From Podospora comata (lineage: Eukaryota > Ascomycota > Sordariomycetes > Sordariales > Podosporaceae): DNA of 64,000 nt. The notes under the pieces are model-generated. The model searched no databases. It saw nothing but the letters and a program-made list of their open reading frames with translations, and was not told where the DNA came from. Position 1 is the stretch's first letter, and the number at the start of each line of letters is the position of its first letter. The position numbers were made by a program, and so were the translations under genes. Positions 43,808 through 54,522 of the stretch are shown piece after piece. The stretch spans positions 2,666,001 through 2,730,000 of the forward strand of contig CP071499.1 of the NCBI GenBank assembly GCA_017354895.1, read 5' to 3'.

Positions 43808-44367
43808 CAGATGTTTGATGTCTGCGAGTCTCTGCCTGTAGAACTGTGGGGACAGACCCTACTCGTGATGATGATCCTAACTTTTGATTTTCTGTCAAAA
43901 TCAAGACAAAGAAACTATTCCCACGTGTGAGTTGGCGCAATGTGGGTTTATTTGTGGTGTTTTACTGCAAAAACATTTTAAAGATGTTCTCGCTATCTTA
44001 TCGGTAACTTTTCCGCTAGAGCTACCGAAATGCGGGACCCTGGCTGGCTTGGCCGCTGCAACCACTAAAACCAGCCAATCCCTGTGCGCGGTTGGGTGCT
44101 ATTCCTGTTCCTGATGGGCCCGACATCATCACCCCCTAGTGCACCCCAAGATTTTGGATTGACCTGGGCTCCATTGGCTTCATTTTAGTGCCCCCGTCTT
44201 GTTGCCCAGTCGAACGCCTCCTTATTTACAAGCCGACATACTCTTTTGAATCTCACCTCCAACACCCTACAACTTGACCCTTTCCCAAAGGCTATCCTCT
44301 TGCGCTCCGTATGCCCTGTCTGATCAAGTCATCGTAGTGCGAGCAGGCTTGCTGGAACACCGCCAAC
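43808..44367. promoter_or_regulatory. Shared promoter region of RIX1 and YPP1
   Basis: These 560 bases separate the divergent start codons of RIX1 (minus) and the YPP1-like gene (plus), so both promoters must lie within or near it. I see no recognised factor site or RNA gene. The arrangement allows co-regulation but does not prove it. Confidence 0.5.
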
Positions 44368-47300
44368 ATGGTACGTACCTACTTCTTCCTTGACACCTCA
44401 CCTCTCCTCGATATCCTTCTAACGAATACAAAACAAAACAAAAACAGCCCGACGCAGTCAAAGCAGCGCATTACATCCAACAGCTCGACGAAGCGCGTTG
44501 CGATGACAACTGGGATGCCGTCCCCGAGCTAGTCCGCAAGGTGCGGAAACATGCCCCTGAACGAGCCTGTACGTTCTTCTTCTTTTCTCTCTCCCTCTCC
44601 CCATCACCAAACTCATGCTCACCCATCCCCCCCAGGCCTCTCCCAATCAGCAACAACCGAACACTCCATCATCAAAGCCTCGGTCAAATCTACCCCCGAC
44701 GCCACCCCCTCCTCCCTCGAAGCCGCCTCCCAACTCCCCGCCCTCCTCACCGTCATCGAAAACGAACAAAACCACCCCCAAGACCGCTTCCAAGCCCGCG
44801 TCTGCGCCGGCTGGTTACACTGGGTGCTGAGAGAATACTCCCTCGCCCTTGAGCGCCTCCCCCGATCGTTCGACGAAGAGCTCTCCGCCACCGACGCCGC
44901 AGTCGAACCGTCAGAATGGACCAAAGTCTGCGCCTTGAAAACGGCCTATCTGAGAGCAAACTGTCTAGCGCGCGACGGACAACGCAAGGGTGCCCTCGAA
45001 GCCTTCGAAATCGCGTTGCCGAGTCTGAACACTGTCTGGAATGCCACGCCAGGAGGGCCAGCGAGACAGCAGATACGATACTGGGCCGAGTTGTTCCTCA
45101 CCGAGTATTGCATGTTGGCTAGCCAGGCTACGAGGGAGGGGGAGAAGTCACTCTCGGAGGGGAACTGTCTCTCTGGGTTTAGAACTTGGGCAAGATACTG
45201 GGCTGGCGCTGCCAAGGGCGTGGCGGTCGCGGCGCAGGATCAGGCCGGTATTTCGGGGGCGGGGGGATATGGGTTCCGGGGATCGGTGCCTAGGAGGCAG
45301 GTCTGGAGCGAATATTACTCTGCCTTGTCCGAGATTCTGCAGCGGGACTTGGCTTACCCCCCTTCTGGGGTTACGGTGCCGGTGTCGAATGGGGAGACCA
45401 TCAGTGCCCGCGCACAGTTGAGAGCGGAACTCAAGAAGGTGGAGACCATCTATCAGGGTCTGCTGTTTTCGGAGACCAAGTTCCCGAGGGCAGATGAGGA
45501 AAGGCAAGAGGTGGAAGAGTTTGTGGCGAGGGTGATGAGGAATTGGACTATTTTGAATGGGAGGGGCTGGAAGGAGCATGATCTGGGGGCGGGAGGGAGG
45601 GATAGTTTGAGCAGAGGGACGCTGGACACATTGTACGGCGCGGCGACAAAGACGTATCATTCTACGGCGATACTCAGGCATCTGTTTACGGTACATTTGG
45701 CAGTGGCAGAGTTTGATTTGGCGTTTGTGTCGTTTGACAGCTGGTTTGAGCTGGTGAAGAAGGGGAAGGCGAGGGTGGAGAAGACGGGCCATAGGGAGCC
45801 GGCGCTGGATGGCAATGCAACGGTTTTGGAGACCATCTCTGCGGCCGTTGCGGCGCTGTGCAGATATGGTGGACGGGAGTCGGCGGATAAGGCGAGGAAG
45901 ATATCGGAAGAGCTGGAGGGGCTGGTAAAGAAGTGGGGGGATCTGGATCCGGAGAGCGCGGACCCGAGGGACTTGGTGCCGCCGAGGTCGATGGCGCTGG
46001 CGTGGCAGAGTATTGGGTTGGCGAATGCGCAGTGGGCTAGGATGACGTACGAGTCGGAATCGAGGGCCGCCTTTCAGGAGAAGGCGATCCAATGTTTGCG
46101 GTGGTCTCTGTCACCCGAGTTTGGGAGTGTGGTTGATGTGAGGGGGGTGTTTGCGTTAGGTGTTTTGTACGCGGAGCAGAGAAAGTTGTCTGTGGCCATT
46201 GAGCTGGTCAAGACGGCGCTGCTGGCGGACAAGGCGGTGCAGGAGCATGAGGAGCTGCATAATGGGCCTTACTGGAGGGAAAGATCGTTGATTCCGCTCT
46301 GGCATCTTTTGGCGCTTATGTTGAGCGCACGTCAAGACTATGTCTTGGCTGCGCGGGCGTGTGAAGGTGCCATTGAGCAGTTCAAGGATCCGATCGTCTT
46401 GTTTGGCAGCAGGGACCTCAACGGCGGTTTCAGGAGTGAGCACCTTAATGAGGCGGCTGTTGAAAAGGCTGGCGGTGATGGCATTGTGGACGAGATGGAC
46501 GACTTCGAGAAGGAGAGCATTCTGGAGATCAAGATGACCCAGCTTGCCATTCTGGAACTCGTTGAAGGTCCTACCGTGGCTGTCAACGCTAGCGCTGAGC
46601 TGCTCACGCTGTTCCCCAGGCTGTTTGGCAATCTCGGGGAACCGACACTGGAAATATCAAAGGTCGAGCCTCCCAAGACCATGGCCACGATGCGCAGCTT
46701 CAGAGATAGTATGTTTGGCGGTCGCGCAGCCAAGGGTCACCAACCACGGCAGAGCGTGGCAACCTCCAGGCCACAAACTGCCAACACCACGCTCACTCAG
46801 CAGACCAGCAGCGAGACGGCCATCGACGTGCAGCCTAGCCGCAGGTCTCTGAGGTCGGGCAGTCTTAATGGTAGGAGCAGGAACAGCCTCCGGAAAAGAG
46901 ATCGGAGCGGCAGCCGGCAACGCGCCATGAGCAGCGGCCCGCCAGTCCCGCCTCTCAATGGAGATAAATACCAGCCTACCTTTGAGGACCCCAGCAGCCC
47001 GCAGCATCTCACTTATGCCAGCAAGACTGTGGCCGGGACACTGAGACCAGAGACGACAAACTCGTCCGCTTTGTCGAAGCGGACGACGGATGGGCCTTCG
47101 GAGGTGGGCGTCGGAACAGGGACCCTGGAAAGTTTCTCACCTCTGTTGCCCTTTGTACAATTCTCCCAGGAGCACAGCAAGAGAAAAAGAAAGGGCATTC
47201 TCGTCAAGGTCTGGCTTACTATTGCGGGGTTTTACCGACGGGCTGGTCTGCCTGACGATGCCCAAAAGGCCATTGAGGAAGCACAGAAGATCGTACAGAG

Positions 47301-48131
47301 CTTTGAGGGCGATGTAGTCAGCGATACCTCTGGAGCACTGAACACCAGGACGGCGGGATGGGGCATGGAGAAGAGTGTTGAGGCTGTTTTGGCTGATGTC
47401 TGGACCGAGGTATGTTTCGGTGTTTTCCATTACAAAAAAAGACGTGGCCACTAATGATACCACAGAAGGGAGAACTCTCTCTCGCCCTGGAAAGACCTTA
47501 CCAAGCCCGCGCCGACTTTGAAACAGCTTTGACGCACTTCCCCGACCACCCTGTCGCCATCGTCGGGCTCTCGAATATTCTTTTGGATATCTGCTCGGAG
47601 AAGCTTCTCCCACCCCCGGCAGTCCCCGGCCTTGACCTTGGCGGCGCATCCCTCGTCTCTGAACCACATGAAGACCACCAACTCATCGCCTCCCCGCCAA
47701 GCCGGTTTCCTGAACTGCCGTCTGAACCCCTCGGTCTTGGTTCGCCTAAACATAAGACTGCAAGCAGGAAGCCGGATCGCGAAGCGGTGTTTGACCACGA
47801 GGAAGAGGATGAAACCGCTTACGGGGTTTCCAAGGCATCGCCGTCGAGGCTGCTAGGCCCGCAGCTCCCGCCGCCGTATAAAGCGACCAGTCTACCGCTT
47901 ATTGATCGGTTGGCAGCGAGAGACAGGGCGTACGGGCTTTTGAGCGGGCTGACGAAGTTGGGGTCGGGGTGGAATTACTCTGAGGCGTGGTTTGCGCTGG
48001 CGAGGGCGTATGAGGAGAGTGGACAGGCGGAGAAGGCGAGGGATGCGTTGTGGTGGGTTGTGGAACTGGAGGATGGGATGGGGGTGAGGGATTGGGGGGT
48101 TGTTACTGCTGGTGGGGGGTATGTTTTGTAG
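44368..48131 (+). CDS. YPP1: YPP1/TTC7-like TPR protein, PI4-kinase recruitment
   Basis: Exons 44368-44370, 44448-44568, 44636-47409 and 47466-48131 give 1187 residues. Exon 1 contributes only the start codon, followed at once by GTACGT. The next exon begins PDAVKAAHYIQQLDEARCDDNWDAVPELVRKV, the N-terminal repeat pattern of fungal Ypp1/Rhf1 proteins. Helical repeats fill residues 50-700 (ARVCAGWLHWVLREYSLALE; ALAWQSIGLANAQWARMTYE; IPLWHLLALMLSARQDYVLA). A Ser/Arg-rich disordered insert spans about 730-860. C-terminal TPRs follow (KGELSLALERPYQARADFETAL; EAWFALARAYEESGQAEKARDALW). In yeast Ypp1 with Efr3 anchors the Stt4 PI 4-kinase at the plasma membrane, and human TTC7 does the same. The assignment rests on overall pattern and the two ends. 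Confidence 0.78.
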
Positions 48132-48646
48132 GAGGGGGTTTTAATGAAGAGAAGGGGGGAAGTAATATTGACTGAAGAGATCCATAGCGATAGGGGTTGG
48201 GGAGGAGGCGTGCATAGTATAGACAAGTATAAGCAAGGAGCTGGGGACTGTTGAGGTTTGATCAGGTTAGCAGGTTGGGCATTGCGTAGTCGTTGTCAAG
48301 CATATTGGCAGTTTAACATCAGAGACAATTTTTGACAGTGGGAGTCGGGGTTTCCTGTTAAACATGAGGATAAGGTAACAAGATACAAGTCGGCATCATT
48401 GACGTTACCTTTCCAAATTAGTATACACACATGTACAACACATCACTTCTTGATTCATAAACGCCAGTATCAATTCGATACCTAAAACAATTCCAAAAAA
48501 ATCACTAAAACCACCTCGCCGTTCATAAACCGAGCAATTTTGACCAATCCAGTCATTGCAAAACACACGCAGACAAAGCAAAGCTACCTCCCATAAAAAG
48601 CAACGCAATCCCGCCCATTCACCCATCCATCATCGTACAACCATCA
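48132..48646. other. Convergent intergenic gap
   Basis: Shared 3' flank of the YPP1-like gene and the CoA-transferase gene. The last part is C-rich on the plus strand. No gene or repeat is seen. Confidence 0.6.
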
Positions 48647-50663
48647 TCACCCCCTAATCTCATCCTCCTCCCACCCCTCCCACATGCCCGCCTCATTCCT
48701 TCCCGTATCCCACCCATTAGGCCTCGCAACCCTAACATGCCCAACCCTCAAGCCCTCCACCTCGACCGCCTCCCTCGGCCACCTCACCACCCCCCCAAAA
48801 CCCCTACTAAACCCCTCACTCATCATATGGTCCCCCTCAAACAAAAACGGCACCACCCCCCTCATGCCCCTCAACGCCCGTCTCCCAACCTCATCAACAC
48901 TATCACTGTGCCTCAACTCAAAGAAGCCCCCCCCCCCCATTCCCTTTTCCGCCTCTCTAAAAACCCCCCTCAACCTCTCCTGCTCCCGCTCCGGCAGCAA
49001 CCCCAATTTCTGGAGAAAAACATCGTACTGCACCAAACTAGTCCTCCCCACCCAGCTCCCCCCCTCCGTCGCCCGTCTCACCAGCCCAACCATCGCAGCC
49101 ACGGACCCCAACCCCCCAGTCCCGTAATCGCTCATCGGAAAGGGGGGCACAACCGGCTCGTTCTCCAGGCCCATGAATTTCCCTTGAGCGTAAGCAACAC
49201 CAGAGACGCAATCCGCAATCTGCTGCCAGCCTGGCCTATGCGCCCACTCTGTCCCTTCTGCCCCCGTTCCGCCAAAGCAGTCCTCAACCACGTAAACAAA
49301 GCCCTTGTTTCGGGATTTGGCTACCTCGGCGAGGAGGGAGGGGCTATACCCCAGTTTGGCGAGGGCACCAGGGCGATACCCGTCAATCAGAACATCCGCT
49401 TCCGCCAGGAGGGACGAGAAAGTCTCCCGATCAGCAGCGGAGGACTTGAGATCGAGCGAGATGCAGTGTTTGCCCGTGTTGACGTCCAGCTGAAAGAATG
49501 GGACGTCGGGAAGGGTAGGGCAGGTGATTTTGACGACTTGGGCTCCGTGGGCAGCCAAGGAGCGGCCGATTGTCGGGCCGGCAATGATACGGCACAGCTC
49601 GAGGACTTTGATCCCCTTTAGGGCGAATCGCGGTCCTGAGCCGGATGAGGAAGAAAAGGGGACAGGCGGGGTGGTGGTGTCTAGCGGGTTGGGCTTGACG
49701 GTAAAAGGTGGCTGCGAACACATCGCTTTGCCGTGAGGCAGCTCCTGGAATTGCTCCCAGGTGTACGCCTTGATGCCCGCTTGTCTGTTTTTGAGGTTTA
49801 GCTCGTCAAGCTCAGCGGCTGTGTGCCTCATGACGGCCGCCTCAATGGTGTCAATGCACTCCCGGTAATCTGTCAAGTCCGGGCGGTGCTTGGGGAGGCC
49901 GAGCATTTGCAGGGTGATGTCCGCGTTGAGGGAGCCGTGGATGTGGTAGTACTCGCCGGGGTTCTTGGTGCTGTAGAGGTTGGCTGAGAGGCGGCGGTAG
50001 AGGATGGATTGGGCCCTGTTGAGGTCGGTATCTGGAGATTGTTTAGCCTCTATTTCGAGTCTCATCAAACTCTCACGGTAGCATACCTGGTATCCTCTCC
50101 TTGACTCCGGGGTCCGTCTTGTCCATCCCGTCGATTGTGGTCAGGTAAGCAGACATCAAGAAGCCAGAAATCTTATCAACGTCGACCGTGACTGAGGGCT
50201 TCTTGGCGCCATACCGCAGACTGGCAATGGCGCTGGCAACACGAGCTTCCAGACCCTTGATAGCTGCCGTGGCATCTTGCTCCTTGAGAGGGCTGGGAAA
50301 GTGAACTTTGTTTCCCTGGCCAGATGACGAGGTGATGTTGACATTTCCAGCCAGAGTCGAAAAGTTGCCTGGAAGTTCATGTCGGCAAAGCTCCTCGAGA
50401 GAGGTCAATGCCTCTCTGGCCCCATCGATGACGGAATACGGCTTGGGCTTCGGGGTGACTCTGGACATCTGCTTGTTGTCCATTTTCCACGTCCCCAGGT
50501 AGTACCGGAGCTGTGAGAAAAGGAGAAGAGTTTGCTGGGAGACATGATTGACCTCTTTCTTGTGGAGAGGCTTTGTTGCTCTCTTGCTCTTGCTCCCTCC
50601 TCGCCATTGTCGCTCCCACGAGGGGAGGGGCGTTGTGTCCAACATTGTGGGGCTCGAGTCCAT
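48647..50663 (-). CDS. CoA-transferase family III (CaiB/BaiF) protein
   Basis: Exons 50663-50087 and 50031-48647 flank a 55-base GTATGC..CAG intron, giving 653 residues. The enzyme family moves CoA between carboxylic acids or racemises methylacyl-CoAs. The N-terminal half has the fungal-type lead (KGLEARVASAIASLRYGAKK; DKISGFLMSAYLTTIDGM). The catalytic fold begins at ALKGIKVLELCRIIAGPTIGRSLAAHGAQVVK, with QLDVNTGKHCISLDLKS and LIDGYRPGALAKLGYS typical of CaiB proteins. The Asp in FPMSDYGTGGLG is the likely catalytic residue. A start at 50483 (MDNKQMSRVTPKPKPYSVID) is a real alternative: TTTCTCACAG just before it looks like an intron acceptor, and the first 60 residues are low in conserved features. 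Substrate is unknown. Confidence 0.85.
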
Positions 50664-53600
50664 ACCGCAGGTTGGGATGGATGGTTTATTGTGGGGGAAA
50701 GTAGTGAAATATGTTCAAAGAAGGGGCAACTCAAGTGACGGCGAGAGCAAATCGGACGGAAACAATGGGCGGCTATCTGATATATATATATACGCTTTCC
50801 GGCGGACTGGTCTCAGAGACATCATGATCTCCTCCAACGGACGTACGTCAGTCTCCGGAGATATTCCACTAGGTCATCCAGGATCCTGGTGAGACCCGCC
50901 AAGATGGGGGACAAACGAAAATGGCCTGGCTGTGATGTTCGGCACGTGTTGACAGTCAACGACATGATACCATGGACGGTATATCCATGGTGACGGGATG
51001 GATGCCACCCCCTCCGGTCCAAGATCCCCACAAAACGGGAAATCTGCTCACAGAAAGGGGGTGCGGGTCCGAGCAACATCAGGAAAAGAGGCGACATCTT
51101 GCTTTGCAGCCCGCACCTCGTCTCGCCTTCTTCCGACCACTGGTATGGCGGACCCGAGCCGCAAGAGGACTAGAGAGGCGTTCGTGAGTATCCATAGTAG
51201 CACCACGTGCCCCTCAGGAGACGCTCCGCAACAGCCAGCCAGACTGGGAAGTGGGATGCTTCGGGCCGGCAGTGCTCTTATCGGGACCTGGCAGAAACAA
51301 AAAGAGGCTCGGACGGCATACAAGACTGGGGCTCAGGGGCTGGCACAGGATGCGTATGCACGTAGTATGCAAGTATAACCAGCCCGGCCTGTGATCACGC
51401 GGCAGAAAAGAAAAGCCCACTTGGGACGCCGGGTTGGTTTTGATATCAAGGCGGCGGCGGCGGCGGCGGCGGCGAAGGGTCGAAGGGCACAAAAAGGTCG
51501 CCTGTCCGGTCCCAGGCTCTCAGGAAACCATTGGCGGGAGCGGTTACACCAGCCGCATCATGGAGCATGCGGGGGAACGGTGCTCCAGACACAAGGTAGT
51601 TTTGTGACCGCACTCGCCCCCCCTCGTCCTGTGGGGTTAGCGTGATGTGATGTAGGTTCTGTGGCTGCTGGGAAAAAGAACAGGCAACTGGGCTCGGGGA
51701 CCTGTTGAACCTCGATTTGGCGATTCTGGGGAATGCTTGCAGCCGCAGGCTAAGTGCGGGGAGACCATCCTTTCCCGATTTGATGCTGGTCAAGTCGTCA
51801 TGATCCCGGACAGGAGCCATTGGAGCCACTGGAGCCATTGGAGCTGAGGAATCAGCCGGGCATCAGACGAAGCCTGGGCAATCGGCCGGTGTGCGGCACG
51901 GAGCCGGCGATGCGGGCACCGGCAGACGTTGACAGATATGAACAAAGATCAAGGGAGACCAAAGTTCTCCCGGCCCCGACGTTGCAGCGAGCTGAAGTGG
52001 TCCGCGTTCCAGAAAGTCCAGCTGGTGTGTCCAGACCAGTTCCCAGGCCCGTGTCCCAGGGTCGTCCGGCACATCTTCATCTCAACTGGAACACCTCAAC
52101 CAAGTCAGCTGGGCTCGTCAGGACTGCCCGGTGGTTGCAGGTCTTATGAGCTGTGTTACCTGCATGTCTCTGTCTCTCAAGCCTCGCGGCGTCGGCCTTG
52201 GGGACACAGCAGAAAGCAGCCGAGGAGCCTGGTGTCCGGGGAGGAGAGCGGTTGCTGCCGCGCCCACCCCCCATCTTTTGAGTTCGTTCATAGTATAGTT
52301 AGTGTACCGGTAGTATCCAATATCAGCCGAGGGGGTCCGAAGGGGAATGCCGAAAAAGCAAGCTGCGTCCAATGTTCGGGGATGGCCTCCAATCACCCCG
52401 CCTGATGAGCAGGACCTTTTCCCACCTCTCCCATCTCTCCTGCCTCTCCTGCCGTTCCGTGTCGTGGGGGGCACCGTCTCAGCGTCGAAAAGAAAAAAAA
52501 AAGAAAAAAAGAAAAAACTGTTGAAGAATTGTGGAAGCGACGGGACGACGGGATGGGATGTCCAAGACCAAAGACCCAAGACAGGGAATGTTTCTGATCG
52601 TATTAGCGGGAAGTTCTCCACTTTTCACCCGTTCTGGGGGTCCACGCATACGCTAGGCACCTGCCGCAGCGGCCCCGCCAGCGCGTTACCTGATGAGATC
52701 TTAGTGGACGCTAACATCTGGAAGGGTCCACTTTCACTGCTTGGGCAGCTCTTCCGCTGGTGCTGTTGGGCTTTGTAGCGCTTATCCTACTGTAGATCGA
52801 GGCATTTTAGGTGCATTATCCGATGGCCTTTTTGCTGCCAAAAACCCCGCATTTGTTTTTCGATATCACGAACTCATAGTCTCATAACTTCAAATTACAA
52901 CGGAACTTCACCTGGAACCCCCACCACTCGTTTTCGGACTCTCAACAACCAACAGAAACACATTCAAGCCCGAAATGGCAGTCAAACTTCATGACTGATC
53001 GGCCAGAGCTACATTGGGCGGACACACACCCATCCAACACCGTCGTAACGCCCAGTTGTGAAGCTGCAGCATCGAGATGATGTGTCACACTGTTCGGGCT
53101 ATCTCGGCGAGTCTCGTCCCATGGGGCTCTCATGCAGCCACCAGCAGCTGGACACTCACTTCTCTCTCTCTCTCTCTCTCTCTCTCTGATGAAGACTTGA
53201 CGATCCGCGGCTGCCGATGGCTCGCAGATATCTCATCTTCCTCTTCCCTCTTATCATGTCATATCACACCGGCCCCGGCACGCGTCTCGAGTGCGGGGAT
53301 TCCGGCCAGGATTGTCACTGTCCTGCATATGTCTCTCTATTTCTTCTCTCTGATGGAGGGTGGGTGGGCTTGTTGACCTTTCCCTTCCCCTCCCTCTCCT
53401 CTCCTCTCCCCCCTTGCCCCCCATCCACCTCATCAAGTCTCGTCCTCTTTCCCCGCAGCGTTGTAGCTGGCAGCGCGTTATCCAAGTACTTGGGCCCACG
53501 CGCCTTGGCTGCTGAGGCTCGATGCCAGCTCGGCCAGACAAGGCAGTCACTGGCTACCATGCATCGACGAGAGATCTTGGGTAGATTTGGGCGCAAAAAA

Positions 53601-54522
53601 AGGAGTGATGCCGCACGGTCGATTTCATCCAAAGTGCCCCATGCCAGCAGTTCAGACGGACGGCACCAGCCTCATCCAGGAGGAGAACCAGAGGCAAACC
53701 TGCATTAAGTAGGAGTAGTAGTCGAACCCTCGTCAGGTCGTGCTGTAGTCCGGTCCTCTTTACCTTGGCTTGCCTCTGCTTAATTTGGAGCCCATCCCCA
53801 TCCCCATCTCCATCCCCATCCATACCCCAACCCATACCTATCCCATATCCGACGTCCTTGTCCCCCCGAACCCCACGATCTCCATTTCCCTCTTCCCTCT
53901 CCCATCCTGGATCATCGCACCAGCAGCAAGTTCGGGCAGCACCAACAGCCGAGTTCATATACTCTAGTGCCAGAGCCGTGAGATATAGTTTCGTCAGTAG
54001 CGCTGACCTGACTCCGGGCCAAGGGCTCCATCCAAGTTCAACTGCGACTCGGAATCAGAGCGCGGCACAGCCGTGGTTCGTGCCACCAGCCCTTCTCCCG
54101 CAGGAACAGGAAAGGAACTCTCTTACTGCCTGCCAGGAGCCCAAGCAAAACCCAGCAAATACCTTACCTAGAAACAAGCCCAGGCCCCTGCCGACGCCGA
54201 CCTACCTTACATACTACATACTACATACCTCACTACATCTTCCGACACCCCGTTTCCCCCCTCCCCCCTATCACTTATCCCCCTTATCCATATTCCCGGA
54301 CCTGCTGCCGACGCTGTTTCGTGCATCATCCGCTCCGCAAGGCCCCTTGCCCTTCCTCCGACGGCGCCGTTTCCGATCGCACTAGGAGCACCGTTCGCCT
54401 TCCTCGACTGAGCGCGCGTCTACCAGATCGCCCGTTGCACCTTTGCTACCCGATGGCGGGGCGCCTGAGAGCCGTCTCTACTCCCATCTGAGCCCCCTTC
54501 CCTTCCGGACCCCTTCTCCACC
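50664..54522. other. 3.9 kb stretch without a supportable gene
   Basis: It holds a GGC trinucleotide run at 51451-51474, an A-rich run near 52491-52516 and a CT repeat at 53161-53187. From about 53370 the plus strand is a C-rich pyrimidine stretch that looks like promoter and leader of the Zn2Cys6 gene. Open frames such as 53765-54385 are low-complexity Pro/Ser products of that stretch. I see no RNA gene or transposon. Confidence 0.5.

Noticed and set aside
45148-46092. 314-codon open frame antisense to the YPP1-like gene
   Set aside because: The Arg/Pro/His-rich translation is what G-rich codons of the real gene give on the opposite strand.
53765-54385. 206-codon Pro/Ser-rich open frame before the Zn2Cys6 gene
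   Set aside because: Its start is a tandem Ser-Pro run from a CCCCAT-like repeat, and it has no conserved features. It is likely leader sequence of the transcription factor gene.
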